The position numbers were made by a program, and so were the translations under genes. Positions 1 through 6,168 of a DNA stretch of 12,735 nucleotides are shown here, piece by piece; position 1 is the first letter of the stretch, and every line of letters begins with the position of its first letter. Source of the DNA: DASRHY01 sp046765875 (lineage in GTDB: Bacteria; Actinomycetota; Actinomycetes; Propionibacteriales; Kribbellaceae). The notes under the pieces are model-generated. The model saw only the letters and a list, made by a program, of their open reading frames with translations, was not told the DNA's origin and searched no databases. The stretch lies in NCBI GenBank assembly GCA_046765875.1, contig JBKPSJ010000093.1, positions 1-12,735 of the forward strand, in the 5' to 3' direction.

Positions 1-440
1 CTATATGTCTGCAGCATGCCCGGCGCGTCGTCGTGATGGCTTGCGACAAAGTACGGCTCCAGCTCCGGTGCGAGTTCGATGTGGGCGTGCCGTAGCCGGT
101 TCATGCCGATCACCAGCCAGGCGTCCTCGATATCGGCTTCGACCAGCCGGAAGAAGGTTCCCACGCCCACGAGTAGGACAACCGGCAAGACCAGCAGCGC
201 GAACATCCGGAAATCGCGACCGAAGCCGGTCGCGTTTGCCACCAGCGACAGCGCGATGACGGTCGCCGACAACACGGTCAGATACGTGCCCGTGCGGCTG
301 AAGATCTCGTTCCAGGTCATGCTGCGGGTGGCCAGCAAGCTCCAGTGCTCAGTGGCGAGGAGCTGCGCATGCGGCGAGCTGGCGGCGGCTCGAACGCGGT
401 CGAGAGATGCAGGCGGGGTTCCGACCGGCGGCTGCCTCAT
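1..440 (-). CDS. Two-TM membrane protein of unknown function (partial, C-terminus outside window)
   Basis: Reading the minus strand from ATG at 440 gives 146 codons with no stop before the window edge, so the C-terminus is missing. There is a soluble N-terminus of about 50 residues (with LLATEHWSLLATRSMTWNE). Two hydrophobic segments follow: TYLTVLSATVIALSLVANA (about residues 58-76) and FALLVLPVVLLVGVGTFF (about 84-101). A conserved-looking stretch comes next, with VIGMNRLRHAHIELAPELEP and then FVASHHDD. The strong third-position G/C bias on this strand, and the Arg/Ser-rich nonsense on the other, show that minus is the coding strand. A GGTGGG lies seven bases before the ATG, and the start overlaps the stop of the 30-codon ORF upstream (ATGA). 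A GTG at 452 is an alternative start. The pattern resembles uncharacterised actinobacterial membrane proteins; I assign no function. Confidence 0.75.
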   Translation of the reverse strand, partial: MRQPPVGTPPASLDRVRAAASSPHAQLLATEHWSLLATRSMTWNEIFSRTGTYLTVLSATVIALSLVANATGFGRDFRMFALLVLPVVLLVGVGTFFRLVEADIEDAWLVIGMNRLRHAHIELAPELEPYFVASHHDDAPGMLQTY

Positions 441-529
441 CCGATCACCCACCGCTGGTGTCGTCGTTCCGCGCCGCCGGCAACACTGAGCGCAGTTTGC
501 GCACCCGGGCCTGACCGTCGCTGTGTCAT
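437..529 (-). CDS. 30-aa small ORF translationally coupled to the membrane protein
   Basis: ATG at 529 follows a good Shine-Dalgarno (AGGGAG, plus-strand bases 535-540, five-base spacer). The ORF runs 30 codons and stops at 439-437, where the TGA overlaps the ATG of the membrane protein (ATGA). Its own ATG overlaps the TGA of the ssb-like frame upstream in the same way. The peptide begins MTQRRSGPGAQTALS, is basic, and has no signal peptide or TM segment. It is too short for family recognition. It could be a leader ORF that delivers ribosomes to the weakly initiated membrane gene, or the displaced N-terminus of that protein after a frameshift. The RBS and the double overlap are direct observations; expression is inference. 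Confidence 0.4.
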   Translation of the reverse strand: MTQRRSGPGAQTALSVAGGAERRHQRWVIG

Positions 530-928
530 TGGATCTCCCTTCTCGATTCTCCTGGCATTCTCTCGACCGCCCGCCAAGGGGTCCGAACGGTGCGGCTCGA
601 GAGGCTGTATCCGCGTTGGACCGCTGGGACGTGATCCTCCGAGACCGACTCGAAGGACTGGCTCGCAGTATCGGGCACGGTGCTATGCACGAAGACCCGA
701 TCCCTCCTTGCCAGCGACTCAACGACGTTCTCCGCGAGCGTCCTGAACGCCCGCACCACATGCCGGGTCGGCTCGGCGTCAACCCACTCGCCATCGTCGT
801 TCTGGCGGCGCTGGTTGATCATCACTGCGAGCTGGGTGCCGCGGTCGCTGCTGGGCGCACTCCCGTGGAGACGCTAGGGCGCTGGCCTGTCGTCAGGACG
901 GATCGTTACCGGTCACGCTGAGTCGCAC
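526..928 (-). pseudogene. Degenerate single-stranded DNA-binding protein (ssb-like) gene
   Basis: A 99-codon open stretch (ATG 825 to TGA 528-526) contains RRQNDDGEWVDAEPTRHVV and then AFRTLAENVVESLARRDRVF. This matches the middle of the SSB OB-fold as found in actinobacterial SSB-like proteins (NDDGEWVD.E, LAENV.ESL..GDRV). The first OB-fold strand lies upstream in another frame: V-T-G-N-D-P from GTG 916, which hits TGA at 895-893. The codons leading into the 825 ATG carry TAG at 876-874. The spacing from VTGN to NQRRQ (97 bases) fits an intact SSB, so small indels and substitutions, not a large deletion, broke the gene. A possible original start is GTG at 928. Similarity fades after about residue 50 of the open stretch. 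Alternatively the 99-aa remnant is still made, since its stop overlaps the next ATG, but it lacks the first strands of the fold. Confidence 0.55.
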
Positions 929-971
929 GGGTCGGTCCGCACGCCCGAGAGGTTGCGCCGAACCGTGGCAC

Positions 972-1001
972 TTGACAACCACCTGGATGAACGTTTACAA
1001 C
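972..1001 (+). promoter_or_regulatory. Sigma-70-type promoter of the sugar catabolic operon
   Basis: TTGACA (972-977) is a perfect -35 box. With an 18-base spacer it precedes TACAAC (996-1001), which matches the -10 consensus at four of six positions including the key T, A and A. The stretch from about 970 to 1040 is clearly more A/T-rich than its surroundings, as expected of a control region here. Transcription would start near 1008, about 35 bases before the chosen GTG. An upstream TTG-initiated reading of the kinase frame (953) would begin before this promoter and is therefore unlikely. Confidence 0.6.
986..999 (+). promoter_or_regulatory. Candidate repressor operator overlapping the -10 box
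   Basis: GATGAACGTTTACA is centred on the palindrome AACGTT and overlaps the spacer and -10 of the operon promoter. It matches 11 of 14 positions of the classic LacI-type operator TGTAAACGTTTACA, but the left half-site is poor. The regulator encoded in this operon is DeoR-type, not LacI-type, so the binding protein is uncertain: it could be the local DeoR protein or a LacI-family protein encoded elsewhere. Confidence 0.3.
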
Positions 1002-1042
1002 CATATGCAGAAAACCCCAACGGAATCCATTTGGAAGTCTCT

Positions 1043-2380
1043 GTGGTGCGCTCGCTCCTCGCCGGTGTGGATGCCGGTACGACGTCGGTCAAGGCGCTCC
1101 TCCTCACGCCTGAGGGGGAGGAACTCGCCGTCGGACGTGCTCGAACCGTGTGGACGCCGACCGCGTTCGGTGAGGAGACCACTGGTGGGCATCTGCTCGA
1201 GGCGGCTATGGCCGCCCTCGCGGACGCGCTGGGGCACTGCCCGGGCGACCGTGTCGTCGCCGTCGGGGTGGCGAGCATGGCCGAGTCTGGCATCCTCGCC
1301 GACGGCGACGACACACCACTGGCTCCCGTGATCGCGTGGCACGACCACCGCGACGAGTCCCAACTGCGGGCGCTGCGTGAGGACATCGGCGGCGCGACAT
1401 TCTCGCGCCGTACCGGCCTGCCTGCCTGGACTCAGTGGGGCCTGACCAAGCACCGCTGGCTGCGCGAGCACGTCCCCGCTACGGCGGCCGCCCGGCGACG
1501 CTACAGCGTCGCAGAATGGATCGTCCGGGGCCTCGGTGGTGACCAAGCCAGCGAACTCTCGCTCGCGTCGCGCACTGGGTGGCTCGACCTCCACACCGCC
1601 CGTCCGTGGCCGGAAGCGCTCGACTGGTCGGGTGCGAGTGAGTCACTGCTCGCGAATCTGGTGCCGGCTGGAACCCCGCTCGGGATGGTCCGGACCGGCC
1701 CACTGGCGGCCCTCGATGGCGCCGTCCTTTCCGTCGCGGGACACGACCATCAGGCGGCAGCGGTCGGCCTGGGCTGCCAGGCGCCAGGTGCCGAATTCGA
1801 CTCCTGCGGAACCGCGGAAGCCATCCTGCGCACCGCAGCGCCTGGTCTCGCCGAGGACGTCCTCGAGAGCCTGACCGGCCAGGGCGTCACCGTCGGCTGG
1901 AACGCCGTCCGCGACCGCTGGTGCCTCCTCGGCGCAACGCAGGGGGGCCTGATCCTCGGCAAGGTCATGGCGACGCTCGGCGTAGGCCGGGGCGGACTCG
2001 CCGATCTCGACCGCGCGGCCGAGGCCGCGCCGGACGTGCCTGGGGCAGTGACGCTCGGACCGGGTGCCGGCGACGTCACGGTCGACCCCGCGGCTGCGCC
2101 CGGAGATGTCTGGCGCGGGGCCCAACGCGCAGTCAGTGCCCAGGCTGCCGGGCTCAGCGAGGTCCTCAGCCGGGCCACCGGTCCGCGCACGAGTCTCGTC
2201 GTCGCCGGCGGGTGGACCCACAGCGCCGCCCTGATAGCCGCCAAGACCGAGGCCGCCGGCTCTCTCCGCCTCGCCACGACCGAGGAGGCCGGGTGCCGCG
2301 GGGCCGCGTTGATCGCCGGGCTTGCGGCCGGACTCTATTCCGGGTTCACCGACATGCCGACCCCGGCGGCTGTGGCCTGA
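1043..2380 (+). CDS. FGGY-family carbohydrate kinase (xylulokinase/tagatose-kinase-like)
   Basis: ATP-dependent kinase that would phosphorylate a free ketose (or polyol) after uptake. The 445-aa product has the N-terminal phosphate-binding loop GVDAGTTSVKALLL (residues 8-21) of the actin/hexokinase fold, and FGGY-type mid-region motifs (VIAWHDHR, SVAEWIVRGLGGDQ, SLASRTGWLD). The catalytic Asp is at about 235 in GHDHQAAAVG. The C-terminal adenine-binding region is VVAGGWTHSAAL, followed by EEAGCRGAALIAGLAAG. Length is slightly below the usual 480-500. The start chosen is GTG 1043, with GTG 1046 equally possible; GGAAG at 1033-1037 is the RBS. It is the first gene of the operon, 53 bases before the aldolase. 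Substrate is not readable. D-tagatose kinases are known among FGGY proteins, and with a PfkB kinase and GatY-type aldolase downstream tagatose is a reasonable guess. Xylulose or another ketose is possible. Confidence 0.85.
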   Translation: MVRSLLAGVDAGTTSVKALLLTPEGEELAVGRARTVWTPTAFGEETTGGHLLEAAMAALADALGHCPGDRVVAVGVASMAESGILADGDDTPLAPVIAWHDHRDESQLRALREDIGGATFSRRTGLPAWTQWGLTKHRWLREHVPATAAARRRYSVAEWIVRGLGGDQASELSLASRTGWLDLHTARPWPEALDWSGASESLLANLVPAGTPLGMVRTGPLAALDGAVLSVAGHDHQAAAVGLGCQAPGAEFDSCGTAEAILRTAAPGLAEDVLESLTGQGVTVGWNAVRDRWCLLGATQGGLILGKVMATLGVGRGGLADLDRAAEAAPDVPGAVTLGPGAGDVTVDPAAAPGDVWRGAQRAVSAQAAGLSEVLSRATGPRTSLVVAGGWTHSAALIAAKTEAAGSLRLATTEEAGCRGAALIAGLAAGLYSGFTDMPTPAAVA

Positions 2381-2433
2381 GATCGGTACGAAGGCGGGCC
2401 GGCGTCAATCGTGAGACAACCCCAGGAGGAACC

Positions 2434-3282
2434 ATGCCGCTCGTACCGACGGCCGACCTCGTCGCCCAGGCGCGCGCAGCGGGCCGCGGTGTCGCGGCCT
2501 TCAACGTCATCACCCTGGAGCACGCCGAGGGCATCGTGCAGGGCGCCGAGCGCGCCGGGACTCCGGTCATCCTGCAGATCAGCGAGAACGCCGTGAAATT
2601 CCACGGCGGCCGGTTGCAGCCCATCGCTGCCGCCACGGTCGCCGTCGTTGCAGCCGCCGGGGTGGATGCCTCGGTCCACCTCGACCATGTCGAGGACCCG
2701 GATCTGCTCCATCAGACGGCATCGTGCGGGCTCAGCTCGGTCATGTTCGACGCCGCGCACCTGGACTACGCCGACAACGTCGCCGCGACCAAGGCAGCCG
2801 CCGACTGGGCCCACGACAACGGTCTCTACGTCGAGGCCGAGCTCGGGGAGGTCGGCGGCAAAGACGGTGCCCACGCACCAGGTGTGCGCACTGATCCAGA
2901 CGAGGCGCGCGAGTTCGTCGCCGCCACCGGTGTGGACGCGCTGGCTGTGGCCGTCGGCAGCTCGCACGCCATGACCGACCGGACCACAACACTCGACCTC
3001 GAGCTCATCGACCGGCTCGCCAAGGCCCTGCCGGTTCCCCTCGTACTGCATGGCTCTTCGGGGGTTCCGGACGATCAGCTCCGCGCCGCGGTGTCGGCAG
3101 GCATGGTGAAGATCAACGTCGGCACCATCCTCAATGTCACCTTCACCCGTGTGGTCCGCTCAACGATCACCGCCGACGAGAAGCTCGTGGATCCCCGGAG
3201 CTACCTGCGACCCGCCCGCGACGAACTCGCCGCGGTCAGGGCCAGCCTCGTCGCTGTCGTCGCTGGTGGAGATGCGTCGTGA
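2434..3282 (+). CDS. Class II (zinc) ketose-bisphosphate aldolase, GatY/KbaY-FbaA type
   Basis: Cleaves a ketose 1,6-bisphosphate to DHAP and glyceraldehyde 3-phosphate. The 282 residues fit tagatose-bisphosphate aldolases (about 284-286) better than the longer class IIA fructose-bisphosphate aldolases. All metal and catalytic residues are visible: HLDH (82-85, with catalytic D84 and Zn ligand H85), Zn ligands H178 (AVGSSHAM) and H206 (LVLHGSSG), and the phosphate/DHAP-binding KINVGT (226-231, N228). The ELGEVGGKDG loop is at 136-145. Initiation is clear: AGGAGGA (2424-2430) lies four bases before the ATG. The TGA overlaps the GTG of the kinase that follows (GTGA), so the two are translationally coupled. 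That kinase makes the aldolase's likely substrate. Tagatose versus fructose stereochemistry cannot be settled from these residues. Confidence 0.9.
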   Translation: MPLVPTADLVAQARAAGRGVAAFNVITLEHAEGIVQGAERAGTPVILQISENAVKFHGGRLQPIAAATVAVVAAAGVDASVHLDHVEDPDLLHQTASCGLSSVMFDAAHLDYADNVAATKAAADWAHDNGLYVEAELGEVGGKDGAHAPGVRTDPDEAREFVAATGVDALAVAVGSSHAMTDRTTTLDLELIDRLAKALPVPLVLHGSSGVPDDQLRAAVSAGMVKINVGTILNVTFTRVVRSTITADEKLVDPRSYLRPARDELAAVRASLVAVVAGGDAS

Positions 3283-4231
3283 TCGTCACCGTCACGCTCA
3301 ACCCGAGCCTTGACCTGACCTACGCCCTCGCGGAGGACAAACTCGGCGAGATCGAGGTCCACCGTGCCCGAACCATCTCGGTCGAGGCGAGCGGCAAAGG
3401 CGTCAACGTCTCACGGACCCTCCACGCGGCAGGACTCAGCACGATCGCGGTCCTCCCCGAGGGTGGGCAGACCGGCCAGCACCTCGGCGATCTGCTCGCC
3501 GCTGAGCGGCTGGAGCATATTGCCGTCCCCGTTGGCGGCCAGACCAGGATCAACACCTCCCTCCTGCTCGCGAACGGCCAGACGGTGAAGGTCAACGGCC
3601 CGGGCGCGCCGTTGGCCCGCCCCGATCTGGACCAGCTGCTCGGCGTCCTGGCAACCGTGCTCAGCCGCCCCGATGAGCAGGACCGTGAGCGCTGGCTGGC
3701 CATCTGCGGCTCTCTGCCGCCGGGCGTCGCACCGGACATGGTGGGCGAACTCGTTGACCTCGCCCACCGGCATTCGGTTCGCTGCGTCGTCGACGTGTCC
3801 GGCCCGCCGCTGACAGTTGCCGCGCGCGCCAGGGCAGATCTGCTTGCGCCGAACCGAATCGAGCTCGGTGAGCTCGTCGGCTCCAACGTCGCGACAGTTG
3901 CCCTGCCCCACGTGGCCGACGCGGCCCGCCGACTCGCGGCGGACAGCGGGATCGAACTGTTGGTGAGCATGGGGAGCGAGGGCGCCATCCACACCGACGG
4001 AACCCACGTACTACACGGCAGCGGCCCGACGCTCGTACCGGTCAACACCGCCGGAGCAGGTGATGCGTTCCTCGCCGGCTGGCTTGCCCGGCCCGGCAGT
4101 CACGAGGACCGGATGACCCGCGCCCTCGCCTGGGGCCGCTCCGCATGTCTTTCCACGACCACCGTCGACCGGGCCCCCGGCTCCCGAGGGGTCGACGGCA
4201 TCACCGTCACCCCATCCACCCGCAAGCTTGA
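3279..4231 (+). CDS. PfkB-family 1-phosphofructokinase/tagatose-6-phosphate kinase-like; normal stop codon missing
   Basis: Phosphorylates a ketose phosphate to the 1,6-bisphosphate used by the aldolase upstream. The N-terminus MIVTVTLNPSLDLTY and the GKGVNVSRTLHAAGL motif (39-53) are typical of the LacC/FruK branch. NGPG (106-109), ICGSLPPGV (142-150) and LAPNRIELGELV (189-200) follow. The ATP/anion-hole motif NTAGAGDAFLAGWLA (256-270) carries the catalytic D262. GTG 3279 overlaps the aldolase stop. The domain ends near residue 317 (TPSTRKL), a normal length of about 310-320. There is no in-frame stop here: the frame stays open through the dehydrogenase gene and joins the DeoR frame, ending at 6053 (924 codons). 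A TGA at 4229-4231, eleven bases before the next ATG, would come into frame if one base were restored. The end given is this presumed original stop; strictly the CDS is frameshifted or read-through. Confidence 0.75.
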
Positions 4232-4242
4232 AAGGCCCCGCC

Positions 4243-5265
4243 ATGAGCGATATCCGCCGCATCCTCATCACCGGACTCGACACGGTCGAGCTGCGCACCG
4301 AGCCGCAGGTCGATCTGGCAGCGAACGAGGTCCGCGCACGCACAATCACTGTCGGCGTGTGCGGCTCGGACACCCACGCACTACACGGCCGCCATCCGGT
4401 GATCCCGATCCCCTACTACCCCGGGCACGAGGTGACCGGTGTCGTCACCGAGGTCGGGTCGCGCGTGACGTCACCCGCCGTGGGAAACCGGGTGACGGTC
4501 GAGCCGACCTTGCCGTGCCGGGACTGCAAGCAGTGCCGCCAGGGTCGGGAGAACCTGTGCGAGAACCTGCAGTTCTTCGGCTGCGGCTACCCTCAGGGCG
4601 GTATGGCCGACGAATTCGTCATCCGCGCGGACCGGGTGCACCTCATCCCCGACGACGTCGACGATCTCACGGCATCGCTGATCGAACCGCTCTCTACGCC
4701 GGTACACGCCGGCCGTATCGCCGGCCCGCTGAAGGACAAGGCCGTCGTCATCATGGGCTGCGGCACCATCGGCCTGCTCATACTCGCGGTCGCACAGTAC
4801 GAGGGAGCACGGCGGATCGTCATGACCGACCCACTCGTCGTCAAGCGCGAGATCGCCGTACGCCAGGGCGCGGACGCGGTGATCGACTCGTCGGCGGCGG
4901 ACTTCATCGACCAGGCCCGCGCGACCCTCGGCGAAGGCGCCGACGTGGTCTTCGACTGCGTAGCCATCCAGCCAACGATCGTCGCCGCCATCCACCTAGC
5001 CGCCAAGGGCGGCACCGTCGCCATCGTCGGAGTCCCGTCGGCCGACGTCCTCGTCCCCACGATCGCGGTGCAAGACAACCAGATCCGCATCCAAGGATGC
5101 GCCACGTATGTCTCGGACGACTACACCAAGGCGATCGAGATGCTGCAGGCGGGCGCGGTCACGGCCACGGACTTCGTCACTGCCCAGTTCCCGCTCAGCC
5201 AGGCAGAGCAAGCCTTCACCGCCGCCTCGAGCGGCCACGAGATCAAGGTCCTGATCCGGCCATGA
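4243..5265 (+). CDS. Zinc-dependent medium-chain polyol dehydrogenase (sorbitol/galactitol dehydrogenase-like)
   Basis: NAD(P)-dependent oxidation of a polyol, or polyol phosphate, to the ketose. The 340 residues are full length. Catalytic zinc ligands are C40 (VGVCGSD) and H62-E63 (PGHE), with E148 in the IEPLSTP segment. The structural zinc site is C92, C95, C98 and C106. The Rossmann loop is GCGTIG (172-177), and D196 at the end of the second strand (RIVMTD) argues for NAD over NADP. ATG 4243 has AAAGG at 4231-4235, seven bases upstream; a TTG at 4228 is less likely. The stop overlaps the ATG of the DeoR gene (ATGA). In this operon it would feed the FGGY kinase. GatD-type action on a polyol phosphate is the main alternative. 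It is not a threonine dehydrogenase by context, but sequence alone does not exclude other alcohols. Confidence 0.85.
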   Translation: MSDIRRILITGLDTVELRTEPQVDLAANEVRARTITVGVCGSDTHALHGRHPVIPIPYYPGHEVTGVVTEVGSRVTSPAVGNRVTVEPTLPCRDCKQCRQGRENLCENLQFFGCGYPQGGMADEFVIRADRVHLIPDDVDDLTASLIEPLSTPVHAGRIAGPLKDKAVVIMGCGTIGLLILAVAQYEGARRIVMTDPLVVKREIAVRQGADAVIDSSAADFIDQARATLGEGADVVFDCVAIQPTIVAAIHLAAKGGTVAIVGVPSADVLVPTIAVQDNQIRIQGCATYVSDDYTKAIEMLQAGAVTATDFVTAQFPLSQAEQAFTAASSGHEIKVLIRP

Positions 5266-6053
5266 ACCACCCCACGTCAGCCACCGGAGAGGTCCAGCTC
5301 GCCGCGCTGCGGCACCAGGTCATCCTCGAGAATCTCCACGCGCGCGGACAGGTCAGCGCCAACGGTCTCGCAGAACAGCTCGGCGTCACCCACGAGACCG
5401 TCCGCAAAGACCTGCTCCTCCTCCAGGAGCGCGGATTGCTGCGGCGCGTCCACGGTGGAGCGGTCCCGGTCGAGCCGGTCGCCCATGAGCCGCCCGTCGC
5501 CGCACGGACGACATACGCCTCGGAAAAGGCCCGGATCGCCGCCGCCGCACAGCAATTCATCCCCGAGACCGGAGCCGTCCTCCTCGACTCCGGGACCACC
5601 ACCGCCGCGCTCGCCGACGCCTTTCCCCCGAGCCCCGGGGTCCTGGCGATCACGAACTCTCTGCCGATCGCGCTGACCCTGCTCCAGCGTGCCGGGGACG
5701 TCGCCATACTCGGCGGGCGGGTCCGGCAGGAGACACAGGCCACCGTCGACCAGTGGGCGCTGCAGCACCTGGAATCCATCCGCGCCGACGTCGCGTTCCT
5801 GGGCACCAACGCTTTCTCCGTCGAGCACGGGCTCGCCACTCCCAACCAGGCCGAGGCGGCGGTCAAGCGCGCGCTCGTACGGTCGGCACGGCTGCGGGTT
5901 CTGCTGGCCGACCACTCCAAGTTCGGTCGCGAGTCAGTCTTCCAGTACGCCGCACTAACCGACATAGACGTACTCGTCACCGACGCAGATTTGACCGACG
6001 AGGCCGCGGCCGAGCTTGTCCAGACCTGCGGCGTCGAGGTCATGCGCGTCTGA
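5262..6053 (+). CDS. DeoR-family sugar-operon transcriptional repressor
   Basis: The 263-aa protein has both DeoR-family parts. The N-terminal winged helix-turn-helix (about residues 15-67) includes VSANGLAEQLGVTHETVRKD, with the wing ending in RRVHGGAV. The C-terminal ISOCOT-type sugar-phosphate sensor has VLLDSGTTTAAL (106-117), LGGRV (150-154), FLGTNAF (179-185) and ADHSKFGR (216-223, K220). Proteins of this type are usually released from DNA by a sugar phosphate from the pathway they control, here plausibly the ketose monophosphate or bisphosphate. ATG 5262 overlaps the dehydrogenase stop. The gene is last in its operon, suggesting autoregulation through the promoter at 972. Its reading frame is the same one left open by pfkB, so read-through of that frame would give a PfkB-DeoR polypeptide. 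Confidence 0.9.
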   Translation: MNHPTSATGEVQLAALRHQVILENLHARGQVSANGLAEQLGVTHETVRKDLLLLQERGLLRRVHGGAVPVEPVAHEPPVAARTTYASEKARIAAAAQQFIPETGAVLLDSGTTTAALADAFPPSPGVLAITNSLPIALTLLQRAGDVAILGGRVRQETQATVDQWALQHLESIRADVAFLGTNAFSVEHGLATPNQAEAAVKRALVRSARLRVLLADHSKFGRESVFQYAALTDIDVLVTDADLTDEAAAELVQTCGVEVMRV

Positions 6054-6132
6054 CCAGCCCGCCAGGCAGCCACCACTACATATCAGCTGACTGCTTCAGG
6101 TGCAGTAGGCGGATGGATACCGCGGGTGGAGG

Positions 6133-6162
6133 ACGACCTTCGGGCGGCGCTACGCCTACGCT
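6133..6162 (+). promoter_or_regulatory. Leaderless-type promoter for the histidine kinase
   Basis: TACGCT (6157-6162) fits the actinobacterial -10 pattern TANNNT and ends exactly six bases before ATG 6169, the spacing seen when transcription starts on the A of the start codon. ACGACC (6133-6138) gives a -35 box with the GAC core at an 18-base spacer. No good Shine-Dalgarno precedes this ATG, which fits a leaderless mRNA. Confidence 0.4.
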
Positions 6163-6168
6163 GAGCAA

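Noticed and set aside
79..489. Plus-strand ORF of 136 codons at the left edge
   Set aside because: Its product is Ser/Arg/Thr-rich nonsense, while the opposite strand gives a clean two-TM protein.
953..1042. TTG-initiated extension of the FGGY kinase
   Set aside because: It would begin upstream of the promoter at 972-1001 and adds 30 residues before the conserved N-terminal strand.
2335..3051. 238-codon minus-strand ORF over the aldolase
   Set aside because: It lies antisense to a complete aldolase with every catalytic residue; long antisense frames are common in high-GC genes.
3279..6053. A purposeful 924-aa PfkB-DeoR fusion protein
   Set aside because: The middle 340 codons are the out-of-frame shadow of a well-formed dehydrogenase gene with its own RBS, and deoR has its own ATG overlap. 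A lost stop codon is the simpler reading.
6090..6106. Hairpin ACTGC/GCAGT after the DeoR gene as a terminator
   Set aside because: The stem is only 5 bp with a 7-base loop and no T-run; too weak to call.
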